Both the position numbers and the translations under genes were made by a program. The notes under the pieces are model-generated. The model was not told the DNA's origin. It ran no database searches and saw nothing but the letters and a program-made list of their open reading frames with translations. From Nosema muscidifuracis (Eukaryota; Microsporidia; Nosematidae), in the NCBI GenBank assembly GCA_028335825.1, contig JAIOKI010000028.1, positions 186,001-250,000 on the forward strand: DNA of 64,000 bases, written 5' to 3'. Below, one piece after another: positions 50,277-61,499 of the stretch; positions within the stretch are counted from its first letter, which is position 1, and every line of letters begins with the position of its first letter.

Positions 50277-51254
50277 ATATTAATTAACATTATTTTTAGT
50301 AAAATAAATAGATATTAACTTATTTTTAGTAAGTCAAATTAGATATTAACTTATTTTTATTAAGTCAAATTAGATATTAATTTATTTTTAGCAAGTCAAA
50401 TAGATATTAACTTATTTTATAATGTATTAACTAAAAATCTTTCTTTTGTTATTCTTAAGAATTTATCTTTTTTTTAGAAGACTTATATAAAATTAAAGAC
50501 TAAATTTAATTATTCATATTTAAGTTTTATATTGATGATTTTTATTCACTTGAATTTTTCTATTGGTGATTCTTTGAGGCTGTTCATAATTATACTTCTA
50601 GAATCATCTTAAGTATTTTTATTAGATACAGTAATCTAGGAAGATAGCAGTTCTATATTGATTATAGAAGTTATATATTGAAGATAGAAGTTATGTATTG
50701 ATTATAGAAGTTTGAATATTGATTATAGCAGTTCTATATTGAAGATAGAAGTTTAAAATTACAAACAATATGATTCTCATCTTATAATTTAATAATTATT
50801 CATCAATAGATCATACTTACTAGTTTCTAATAAAATGATATAACAATTAATTTCATTTAAAACAAATATATCAAGATTGTTATATTATTTATAGTCTACT
50901 CTTTCTTTTTGAGATAGATTAATAAATTATATTTATTATTTAATAAATATATTACAGTTAGAAGATATTGATAAGTTTTATTTCTTATTAGTTAATACAT
51001 TTTATATGATACAAAATATTTAATAAATAAGTTTTTATTTTAGTATCATAAAATAATTCATTATCTGACTATTTCAATATAATTAATTTAATAATATTTC
51101 TTGATTATCTAAATAAAGATCGAGTTTTTTATTGAGGAATAAATGTGGTACAAATAGATTGTTAAATTTTAATTTGAAATATATTAAATAGTTTGTTTGT
51201 TTCTACATATAAATAAAATATTGTAATTAACTTAATAATATCAAAACCTAATCC
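50277..51254. repeat. Gene-less region with tandem repeats
   Basis: At about 50275-50415 a unit of 32-35 bp (TAGATATTAACTTATTTTTA + AGTCAAAT) is repeated about four times. At about 50645-50760 a unit around GATTATAGAAGTTATATATTG / GAAGATAGAAGTT is repeated four to five times. No gene seen. Confidence 0.7.
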
Positions 51255-51620
51255 ATGAAAAATATTAATGTGAGAATGGTCGATACAAAAATATATATAA
51301 AGATACCTAATATAATAATAAGATTAAAAAATTATGTTAAACCATTAAATAGAAGAGATAATTTAAATTCATTAGATCAAAAGGCAATAAATGCACTGGT
51401 AAAAATATATTTTTATCATAAATATTCATATTGTGATAAAATAACAGATATAGATAAATTAACATATTTATATGGTATAAGTAATAAGGAATATACTGAT
51501 CCGGTTGTAAAATTTGCACTTAGATATAATTTAAAAGTTGGTCTGTTTTTAATTCGTATAAATAGAATAATAAAAAATAGAAATGAATTGGCAAGGACGG
51601 TTAAAAAAATAAATAATTGA
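51255..51620 (+). CDS. Unknown basic protein (121 residues)
   Basis: A frame from ATG to TGA, rich in Lys, Ile, Asn and Tyr (strongly basic). Parts look folded rather than low-complexity: LNSLDQKAINALVKIYFYHK, DKLTYLYGISNKEYTDPVVK and FALRYNLKVGLFLIRINRII. There is no signal peptide and no clear membrane segment. No CCC motif stands directly upstream (only CCTAATCC), so translation is uncertain. An alternative start is at Met8. Family unknown. Confidence 0.45.
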   Translation: MKNINVRMVDTKIYIKIPNIIIRLKNYVKPLNRRDNLNSLDQKAINALVKIYFYHKYSYCDKITDIDKLTYLYGISNKEYTDPVVKFALRYNLKVGLFLIRINRIIKNRNELARTVKKINN

Positions 51621-53304
51621 AATGTAATTTTATTGTTGAGAATTATTAAAAAATAGATTTTTATTTGAAATTATTAAATTTAGTTTTACTTTGATTCGAG
51701 TGTAATTAATAATTTAAAATATCCTAGAGAAATTGTTCTATTTAAAATTGAAAAGAGCATTATAGTAAAATATTTAATACTCATAAAATGATGAAATTTT
51801 AGTGAAATAAAAAAAACGAAATTTTAATTATAGAAATAAAATAATGAAATTTTAATTATAGAAATAAAAATAATGAAATTTTAATTATAGAAATAAAATA
51901 ATGAAGTTTTAATGAAATAAAATAACGAAATTTTAGTGAAATAAAAAAAACGTTATAAGACAATCTTTAGAAAGTAAGGATAAAAAATTAAGAAAATATG
52001 ACTTACTAAATATGAACTCTCTAAAATACATGGTTTTTAAAGTAAAAGAATTTAAATTGTTAAAAAATAGGAGATATAACAAAAATTTATAATTTTAAAT
52101 ACAATATGACATTTAAAAAATTCTTTACATTGATTATATTAAATTATTAATTTATTTTTATATAATTTCTTATATTAAAGGTAAATCCTAAAGTTAAAAT
52201 AAAAAATATTGTAGATACTTCTATTTAATATTAATGATTAATTCATTACTTTTTAATAATCAGATAGAGGTAATTTTTACAATCAATGCCTTAATGATAT
52301 TTTAGGGAGTAACATAAATTATTAGTCTAATAAATCATAAACTTATTTCATATAACACTATTTTATATAACATTATTTAATATCACTTTCTTCATATGTT
52401 TTTAATTCTGTTTATTAGTTTCTTTTTATTAATTCTTAAAATTTTCAACTTCACTAATTTATTAATTAAATTCTTTAATATTTTTATTAACATTTAAAAT
52501 TGTCTATTTAATTAATATTTACATGATAACTAACATAAATTAATTTAAGTTTTTTATTATCTCTTTTATTACTGAAGCTAAATATAAAATGATTGGATGT
52601 TACATCAATTAATTTATCACTCTTATTATATTAAATTATTAGAAAAATATTTAAAAATAATAATTTTTATATTTGAATTCTTTACTTCATTATTTTCTAA
52701 TATAATAACAAAAAATTATTTATAAATAATTAATCATAAAAAAATCAATCTACCAATAAATAATCTAATTGATCTTAATTAAATTTGTATAATTTAAGTG
52801 ATCTTAACTAAATGTATAATTTATTTGATCTTAACTAAATTTTATAATCTAATTTTGATTAATAATAAATTTACAAAAATATTTTAAAATTTTAATTTAT
52901 AAAGCTAATTTAAAATTTTTAATTAAAAATTATACAACATTATTAAAAAAATTATAATATAAAAAATTAAATACATAATTTATTCTCATTATTAATTAAA
53001 ATCTTAAAAATAGATTTTCTATATCTACCAATTATAAAAAATATTTGATTAAAAATTGTTAAACAGATTCTAAATTAATTTTTTATTGATTACAAAATCA
53101 CTCCTTTTATTATTCTAATATCTTATGACTATTAAAAATAACCTATAAAATATTAAATAATTAAAGGAGACCATTTTTAGCAAATAAAATCATTTTTAAT
53201 AAACAATTAAAAAATCAATTTGATTTTTTAACAATGATTAAATGTTAATTAATTGGTTAAATTAATTTTAAAAAAGTATTTAAGAAAATTTAATTAATAA
53301 TTTA
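51621..53304. repeat. Gene-less AT-rich region
   Basis: At about 51790-51955 the words GAAATTTTAATTATAGAAATAAAATAAT are repeated four to five times. The remaining 1.3 kb is below ordinary GC for this genome and shows no start signal, RNA gene or longer repeat. Confidence 0.5.
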
Positions 53305-53496
53305 ATGAAGTTTGTTATTTATATATTTTTATTATATAACTCTGTATATTCTCAATGTTGTGGATCTAGTGATCCTAGTCAATCGAAAGATAAATCACCA
53401 AAAACAAAATCAACTGATTCATCTCCTACCAAATCTCAAGATCAACCTACAACTGAAGAAAAAACTGATGGAACTTCCCAACCAAAATCTTCTTAG
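53305..53496 (+). CDS. Short secreted Ser/Pro/Lys-rich protein, possibly cut by TAG
   Basis: A 63-residue peptide with a clear signal sequence (MKFVIYIFLLYNSVYSQ, cleavage likely after YSQ or before it), then CCGSSDPS and a tail of Ser, Thr, Lys, Pro and Asp. After the TAG at 53494-53496 the same frame continues for ten codons (FAGESCSAKK) to TAA at 53527-53529, adding one more cysteine. The gene may originally have ended there. Small secreted, biased proteins are typical of the fast-evolving secretome of these parasites. No CCC motif is seen upstream. Function unknown. Confidence 0.45.
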   Translation: MKFVIYIFLLYNSVYSQCCGSSDPSQSKDKSPKTKSTDSSPTKSQDQPTTEEKTDGTSQPKSS

Positions 53497-53529
53497 TTTG
53501 CTGGTGAGAGTTGTTCAGCTAAAAAATAA

Positions 53530-55405
53530 ATGTTAAATTTATTGTTATTTTTTATTTATTAATATTTCTTTATAATGATATTTACAAGGAAGTTTAAGAA
53601 TTATAGTTTATATTGAAGCATGTATTAAAAAATAGTTTAATTTAAGTACAATTAAATAGGGATAGTTTTTATATAATAAACAGTTTTTAATATTAATGTC
53701 TACTTAATCATTGGCTTTTTAATATTCTTAAGCTAATTTTTATTATTAATGTTTCAAGAGTCATCTTATGTTCTTTAAATTGACATATACATGTACTTTA
53801 CTGATTAAATTAATTTTTTATCTGTAATGTTTGTGATATTTAAATATTACACAATATCACATAGGAATGATTTTCTATTAAAATATCAAAAAAGTGATGA
53901 TATAAATTTTTTATCTTATCGATTAAATATATTCTTGGTAAGCTTACATTTAATTTTTAATTAATTCTGTAAGATTATTTTGTTTGATTATGGAAGAAAT
54001 AGAAATCTTGATAGCATTAAGAAAAATTAATCAAAGTTAATTTTTTATAGTTGTATTTTTAATGACTTATATTTATTATTATTTGATATTAAAAAGTATT
54101 TTGCTTATTAAAATCTAATAAAAGTATTTAAATAAAATTCTATAGTTAAGTAGAAGTAAATTTTTTATTATTGAAATATTTGATTATCGTAAGCATATAA
54201 AAATTAAAAACATATTTTTCTTATAATATGACATATTTAATTAATACTTTCAAATAACATAAAAAAAGTGAAAAATGACTTTCTTAAAATTGAAAATGTC
54301 TAACCAAGAAATTCATTGTTTTAAATAAGAAATTCAATGTCTAACCAAGAAATTCAATGTTTTAAATAAGATAGATAATAAAAGATAATATTTATAAAAA
54401 TAACTATATAAAACATATTTTAATAAGATTAGACTTGTTATATTTTTGTCTATGTAAAATATATAAAAATAGTATATTAATTAAAATATATTATCGGTTG
54501 TTTGTCTAAGACACTCAAATTAAAATTTTTTAAAAATAAATTATAAGTTTTGGATATTTTAATTAACACTGATTAATAATTAGAATTTGTATAAATTAAA
54601 GTGATTTTAAGTAATAAGAAAAAAAAATAATTGCTATTTAGAGAAAAAATCTAGTATAAGATATATTTAATCAAAATATAATATACATTTATATAAGCAG
54701 AAATTACGAACTAAAAAAATAATTTAATTATTACTCGACATAGTAGATATTAGAAGAGAAAAAAATATAATTTTATAAATAAGAATAACGTTATAAAAAA
54801 TATTAGCAGGAGAATTAGAAAAATTGAGAAATACAACTACTGATCAATAAACTTTTTTTATAACATGGCTTTAAAAGCAAAGTAGTTTAATAAGAAATCT
54901 TTGACAAGATAGCAAAAAAAAAGAGACTAATACAGAATAGTGAAGAATTTAACTTTAATTATATTTAATTAATTACTATGAAGAAGATTTTGATCAAATA
55001 AGACGGGTTAAGAAATATCATTTAGAAGGTGAAATAAAGTCCTTAATATTCACTTGAAACCAATTTATATGGTTAAACATTTAACTAAATGAAATTTAAA
55101 ATTAATTACTGAATTATTTTATATCAAATAAGAACTTCAAAATTAAAAATCAGTATGAAAATACGATATAACAAGATATTTTTTATTTCAAATAAATAGA
55201 TCAAAATAGTAAAAGTTTACTAACTTGATCTTTTAACAGATGTGTATTATTTTGTAATAAAATAATACAAAATTAACAATCAATAATGATAAATTAGTAA
55301 AGAAAAAGAATATTAAATATGACTTTAAAAAGTCAACTTAGATAATTTATTATTTTGAATAAGTAAAATATAGCTGATTGTAACATAAACTTAACAAATC
55401 ATATT
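53530..55405. other. Gene-less AT-rich region
   Basis: Nearly 1.9 kb. A partial duplication of about 50 bp (TCTAACCAAGAAATTCA...GTTTTAAATAAGA) lies at 54299-54372. The stretch 54600-55350 is purine-rich on the plus strand and may be old decayed coding DNA. No intact frame or start signal. Confidence 0.45.
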
Positions 55406-56368
55406 TTATTCAAGTCTTAAGCTAGAATATATTGAAATAAATATTAAAGAAATTGTCATAACAATAGCTGGTACTAATTTTTTGAGATTCTTGTTATTAT
55501 CCTTAATTCCTAAATTTACTAATATTAAAAATAATAATGTAGAGATAATTGATAGGGACATCATAGAATAAAATCTAAATTGTTGACAATTAGATATACT
55601 AGTATTTATAGATTCAGAATCAATAAATCTGTAATTATCTATCAGATTTTTCGTATCTGATAAATTAATATAACTTATATCTCTTTTAACAATAGATTTA
55701 GAAATATCATCATCTTCAGGACAAATTACTGGAATACATTTTTCTTCTTTTTGAACTTCTTCAATTTCAGTACTATTAGTACGAAGTTTTATTCCTAAAA
55801 TATTTTCAACTTCTTCAATCTCCCATAAATAATTACCATTCCTACAATATTGTTGAGGAACTTTCTTTAAATTTAATTTTATACAATCAGGTGAATTATC
55901 ACAACCATCTCTTAAATCTAAGGAATTACATATTAGTTTTTTAAATACTGTTTTTGTATCACATAATTTGATCACATCAGTGTTGATATTTTTAATTGTA
56001 TCTGATAAATCGTTATCTGTCGCTATTGATATTAATTTTCCATTATGAACTTTTTTATCAAGAAAAGAACAATCATTATACCTTCTATCATACCATAAAT
56101 TATCAAGATCATAAGCTGAACATCCATAATCAATATATGAATTAATAAAATATTCTCCTATACAATCATGATTGCATTTACACAATTTACGAGCAATATT
56201 AACCAGACATTTTGGTAATTTTCGTAAAGCAGGTATTAATTCTTTTTCTTCTTCAATACTGTATGTCTTAAGCCTTTTGCAAATTTCTGCTGATTGTGAT
56301 AAATGTAAATCTCGCCATAATTTGAACTCATTCATTGTTTCATTATCTTCTCTTGTGAATTCATCCAT
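55406..56368 (-). CDS. Cys-rich two-TM protein, member A of a local paralogue family
   Basis: A 320-residue protein of unknown function. The N-terminal part is charged and helical; residues about 50-190 contain about a dozen cysteines in patterns such as LPKCLVNIARKLCKCNHDC, DLDNLWYDRRYNDCSFL and ICNSLDLRDGCDNSPDC. The C-terminal 55 residues form two hydrophobic segments separated by a polar loop (GIKDNNKNLKKLVPAIV). There is no N-terminal signal peptide, so the C-terminal hairpin may insert after translation. CCCCC lies seven bases before the ATG (56376-56380). It shares all these features with the gene at 58531-59523. Probably a lineage-specific family. Confidence 0.8.
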   Translation of the reverse strand: MDEFTREDNETMNEFKLWRDLHLSQSAEICKRLKTYSIEEEKELIPALRKLPKCLVNIARKLCKCNHDCIGEYFINSYIDYGCSAYDLDNLWYDRRYNDCSFLDKKVHNGKLISIATDNDLSDTIKNINTDVIKLCDTKTVFKKLICNSLDLRDGCDNSPDCIKLNLKKVPQQYCRNGNYLWEIEEVENILGIKLRTNSTEIEEVQKEEKCIPVICPEDDDISKSIVKRDISYINLSDTKNLIDNYRFIDSESINTSISNCQQFRFYSMMSLSIISTLLFLILVNLGIKDNNKNLKKLVPAIVMTISLIFISIYSSLRLE

Positions 56369-58530
56369 AATTAATGGGGGCTGATCAAATATATAGATTT
56401 TTAAATCAATTTAATTAAATTTCGTAACAATCCGTTTTTGATTTAATTTGTTTTTTTACTGTTATATCATGTAAATTAGTTTTTATATTTTGTATTCCAC
56501 AAATTATAATAATTAAAAACTCTATAATACTAATTTATGTATAAAATAAATTTAATATTATAAAATCTATCTTTATAAATATATAATTAAATCACTTTAA
56601 TTTAAAAACATATTTAATATAAATAAATTTAATAAAAGTAAAATCAATTAAATTTCAATAAAATAAATTTTTAAGTTTTAAATAGATCAATTGTTAAAAT
56701 CTCTTTTAATTTAAATTAATTTATAACAAAATAAAATCAAAACTTATTTATTATAATAAATAGGTTTTATTGAAGTATATAAATTTCAATATTATAATAT
56801 AAATGATCTTTTAGAGATATTAAATTTTTGTATAAAAATGATCATTTTTATAAAGTGAATTTTACAAGTATGTCTTTAATTTTATCATAAGATTGGTTTT
56901 TTAACTAAATTTTAATATAATTTTTTGATAAAAGATTAATATTAAATTTGATCAAAAAGATTTCTTTTATAACATAATTTAATTTGGAATATGTTTAATA
57001 TTGATTAAGAATTTGATATTGATTTTTTTTAGTTAGATTCTGTATCTTATTTATTGTAAAATCATAAATTGAAAATTGATATATTTTTATGTTTAAAATA
57101 TTTCTATTTAAGTAAGTAAAAGGTTCATCTTATTTTTATTAAAATCTATTTTCTATCTATAGAATTCCGAAACCATGGCTTAATATCGACATTTGAACAA
57201 TTAATCAATCAGTCAAAGATTTTATTGCTTACAAATATTTTGTAAAAAAACCATAGATATTTTTAATTTTAGATCAAGAAAAAAAAACTAATTTAATATA
57301 AGATATACTTACTAATTTAATTTTATTAATGAATGATACAAAAGTAGAATTATTTTGGGGATGATTAGATATGAATATTAATTATTAATCTCTAAAGAGT
57401 TATTTAAGCTTGACTCTTGAATGTTTATGATAAGATATTGATACATTTTAAAGAATTACGTACAAATAAAAGAAGACGAGAGCAAATTATGGAGATATAA
57501 AATAAGTACAAATTTAAAATTAACATATAAGAAGTTTATCTATATCTAATTTATTTTAATTGATATTTTGTTTTAAAGTTCTCATTTACATTTTAGTATG
57601 ATTTGAAGCTTTTATTTTTAACAAATAATATTTTATTACGTTTTCGTTAAATATTTATGCATTCTTTATTTAACTCTAAAAATTTTTTATTTGGAGTATA
57701 TTTTTTATCTGTTTAGGATCTTTTATAGTTTAATTTCAGCTCGTATTTATTCTTTTATAAATTTTCGTATTACTTCATCATTAGATTTCTTGAAATCAAA
57801 CCTCACCTGGATAAAATCTTTTCCTTAATTTTAAGCTTAAAAGAGTCGTCTCAATAAAATGCGTGGATTTTGCTGTTTGCTGTTTATTATAGTTTGTTTT
57901 GACACTATTTAATTCATTATATAAAAAATTATGTTTTTTTTTCTTATGTACTAACCTCTAAATTACTAATTTATTTCAATATTAATTGGAAAAAGGCAGC
58001 ATATCATATAAAACAAGACAAATTTGTAAATACAGATTACTACAGAAATATTTGACCTTTAAATGAGCATATTAACATTTTATTTAAAAATACATGTGGT
58101 TTTTAAACAACTATATTGTTTAAATTAGGATTAACAATATTACAAAATTTATGTTTTTTATTTATAAAGACGTGGAATTTAGTTACAATAAATATTTTTT
58201 TTGTAAGTAAATTTCTTTCTATCTGATTAAAAAATATTAAATTAAAATTATTTTTATGTCTTAGATATTTTATAATAATTAATAATAAATATATAAATAT
58301 ATAATAATATATAATAAATATATAATAATATATAATAAATATATAATAATATATAATAAATAATTAATATATAATAAATATATAATAAATAATTAATATA
58401 TAATTAATATATAATAAATATATAATTAATTATCTTAAAATTTTACAAAATATTCATGAAAATGTAAGATCTTCATATTTTCATAACAAGGATAAATAAT
58501 TTTAACTATTAATTTAATATTTTAATTATA
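56369..58530. other. Gene-less region between the two paralogues
   Basis: About 2.2 kb. 57330-57540 and 57700-57900 have slightly higher GC and short open pieces, perhaps decayed genes; none is identifiable. At about 58275-58430 a TATAATAAATATATAATAAT simple repeat extends over 150 bp. A GGGGATG at 57357-57363 is not followed by a usable frame. Confidence 0.45.
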
Positions 58531-59523
58531 TCAGATAGAACAGTATATTGAAATCAATAATATAGACAATGTCATAACAATAGCAGGAACAACAATTTTA
58601 ACATTTTTATTATCTTTAGAACCCAAGAAAAAAAGAATAAATATTAATATTGTAGAAATCATAGATAAAGATATCATAGAAAAAGACATCTCTTTTTGAG
58701 ATGTTGTTGGTTCTATCATTTTAAATTCTGAATCTATTGATTTTAATTCTTTTAAAATGTAAGGTACATTTGGAATAGCAACATTTTCTAAATCACGTTT
58801 TCTGATAAAATGATTTTCTTTATTAGATTCATCTTGAGTAAAATCAATATAATATTCTTTCATACAATTCCTTTTATCTTCAGTGTTGATTTCTACTAAT
58901 TGATTTATATCTTTATTCGATGTTGAATTAGCTGCTATTTTGTCTGAAATAAGTTTTTTATTTAGAATAAATTCGAAGTGTTCCATCTGAGATACATATT
59001 CAACATTTGGACAATATCTTCGTGGAAAATCTTTCAAATGAAAATTTATACAGGCTGGTTTATTTACACAATTATCTCTTAAATCATAAATATTACATAA
59101 CAACTTATCATAATTTTTTCCTGAATAACAAAGATCAGAAATACCTCTTTTTACATTTTCTATTGTTTTCAATAACTGATTATGAGAATCAGATGATATT
59201 AATTGACCATCTTCGACTCTCTTTTTCAGAAAATCACAATCTTTAAAAGAAGAATCATACCATAAATTATTCAAGTCAAAGCTATAACACCTATGATCGA
59301 GTTGAACTCCAAAAAAAGATTCATTTAAACATTCTCGATTACAGTCACACATTTTACGAGTAAGATGTACCAAGCATTTTGGTACTTTCTTTAATAAAAA
59401 ACTTGTTGCATCATTTGTATAAACATCCGTAGATTCGATTGTATTACATTTTTCAGTTGCTTTTTTTAGCTCTTCATCACGCCATTTTTCGAATTCTTTT
59501 AATTTTTTATTTTGATAATCCAT
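58531..59523 (-). CDS. Cys-rich two-TM protein, member B of a local paralogue family
   Basis: A 330-residue paralogue of the gene at 55406-56368. Shared blocks in order: FEKWRDEELKKA versus FKLWRDLHLSQS near the start; KVPKCLVHLTRKMCDCNREC; SFDLNNLWYDSSFKDCDFL; LLCNIYDLRDNCVNKPAC; FPRRYCPN; and a C-terminal pair of hydrophobic segments with GSKDNKNVKIVVPAIVMTLS. The cysteines are nearly all conserved, which suggests disulfides or metal binding, while the loops differ strongly. No CCC signal is seen before this ATG, unlike member A, so expression may differ. Function unknown. Confidence 0.78.
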   Translation of the reverse strand: MDYQNKKLKEFEKWRDEELKKATEKCNTIESTDVYTNDATSFLLKKVPKCLVHLTRKMCDCNRECLNESFFGVQLDHRCYSFDLNNLWYDSSFKDCDFLKKRVEDGQLISSDSHNQLLKTIENVKRGISDLCYSGKNYDKLLCNIYDLRDNCVNKPACINFHLKDFPRRYCPNVEYVSQMEHFEFILNKKLISDKIAANSTSNKDINQLVEINTEDKRNCMKEYYIDFTQDESNKENHFIRKRDLENVAIPNVPYILKELKSIDSEFKMIEPTTSQKEMSFSMISLSMISTILIFILFFLGSKDNKNVKIVVPAIVMTLSILLISIYCSI

Positions 59524-61419
59524 ATTTAAATTAGAAATTTTATTTTATATTTCTAATAATAAATAATTTAATTAATCAATTCATTTATAAAAATAATTAA
59601 ATTATTCGTTTTATCAATGAATTAATTTTTCAAAAAATAATTTAATTATGTTAACGTTGTATTCTTTTAACAATTTTTAAATCCAATATTATTTTTATTT
59701 GAAGTTGTTATATTAGTGGACTTAAAATTTTTATTAGAAAAAGTTATTTCATTTTTTTAGAATATTGTTTTTTAAATATTTATATACTAGTGACTTAAAT
59801 AAAAATAAATTCTAAAATCAATTAATATTAGATCAACACATTATTTATCATTTTTCTTATTAAAATTAAAAAATAATTAAGAAAGGTTCATAACTTTTTT
59901 AATATATCAATTGAATATAAAAATTTGTTCTTACATTAGTAAAATGCTACAAAACGTGTAATATTTATTAAAATTAATTAAATGTAGGAATATTTAAATA
60001 ATTTAATATAAAATTTCTAATATAACAGTGTAATTAAATAAAAAATGCTAATTTTTTATAAAATAACTCATTTCATAGAGTATAGTTCTAGTAAATAAGT
60101 AAATCTACTTTTTTGAATGTCTATATATTATAACTATAAATATAAGTAAAAAAATTATTTAAGACAGTAAGATTACCAATTTATAATAATTTTTTTAGTG
60201 TTTACATTGAGTAAAATCATGCCTTATGAATTAACTAAAAAGAAACACTAGTAGATCAAAAGTCACTTATAATGATGAGATAAACCTTAAAATTCATCAT
60301 CTTACTTAAATAGATACAGTCCTCTACAGATGAGTTTATGGTGAAAATTTACCAAACATTTAAATAGATATCAACCAAGTTAATTAATTACGTTTATATT
60401 GCGATATATTAAGGTTTAAATATTTGAGTACTCTTTTCTAATAAAGAAAATATAATTTAAAAACTAACAATAGTGAAACACTATAAAAATTAAAGATTTA
60501 TTAAATAAGTAGAATATTTTTAAACCTTGCCTTAGTTAACAGAAATATATTGACAATATTTTAACGAAGTTTGAAGAATATTTATAAAGCAAAAATAGAA
60601 AAAAATTAAATACTAGAAAAGTAAATTAATTTTTGAAAATTATGGTCAAATATTTCTTTATAGTTAATTTAATGAATGTTGCAAATATTTCAAAATAATT
60701 ATAAAGAATTAATAAAAAAAACACAAACCTTTTAATTAATTTAATTTTTAAGGTAATGAAAAGAAAAAAGATCTTGATAAATAATTATTAAAATAAAAAA
60801 ATGATAGCATTTTCTAAAAAAAGAATAGCTTTATATGAAAGAAAAATATTTAACAGCACAAAAGTAAATTTAAATTATATAAATGAAAACTAACTAAAAA
60901 ATTCAGAGTCTTGAAAAAATTAAATAATGTATGTACATTACAAATTTAAGATGACTAATGAAATAGTGTTGTTATAGAATAAAAAAATAATCTTCTACCT
61001 TTCATGTTTAAAAGTAAAATTATATTTTGTTCATTTAATTTAACTTTAAGTCAGAAAATCTTTTTAATTAGAGAATAAAATTTAACTAAAATTGTTAACA
61101 AAAGCTTAATATACATAATATTTAAATCATAAAGTTTATGGTAAGATATTCGTAAATTTATACCAGAAATGTATTACAAACATATTTCGAATTATTTAGT
61201 AAACAAATGTTTATTATGAAATAATATGGTTACAGTTAAAAAATAAAGGACCAAAGAACAAGTATAAACATATATCATAATTAATAAGGTAAATTGTCAT
61301 AAAATGATCACATTCTAAAAAATGTCTAAAATCGTATGATTTTGTGAAATATTTTTACTTATTTACATATATAAGAAATGCTAAGTAGATAGAAAAAGAT
61401 ATTTAAGTTTTGATGTGTG
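59524..61419. other. Gene-less AT-rich region
   Basis: Nearly 1.9 kb without a start signal, RNA gene or long repeat. Composition suggests scattered decay. It ends at the solo LTR. Confidence 0.45.
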
Positions 61420-61499
61420 TGTTAATAGTTTCATTGTTATTTGTTTCAGACATCCTAAAAAACTAGGGTTCTTTTTATAAAATTTTTAAAATATCAACA
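61420..61499 (-). mobile_element. Solo LTR (80 bp) of the Ty3-like element
   Basis: The reverse complement matches the 80-bp LTRs of the element at 42137-44147 over its full length, with about eight differences. It keeps the TGTT/AACA ends and is flanked on both sides by GTGTG (61415-61419 and 61500-61504), a 5-bp target duplication. No internal element sequence is next to it. It is the usual footprint of LTR recombination and is older than the complete pair. Confidence 0.85.

Noticed and set aside
57357-57385. GGGGATG on the plus strand as a start signal
   Set aside because: The frame stops after a few codons, and GGGG before a plus-strand ATG is the wrong strand form of the CCC motif.
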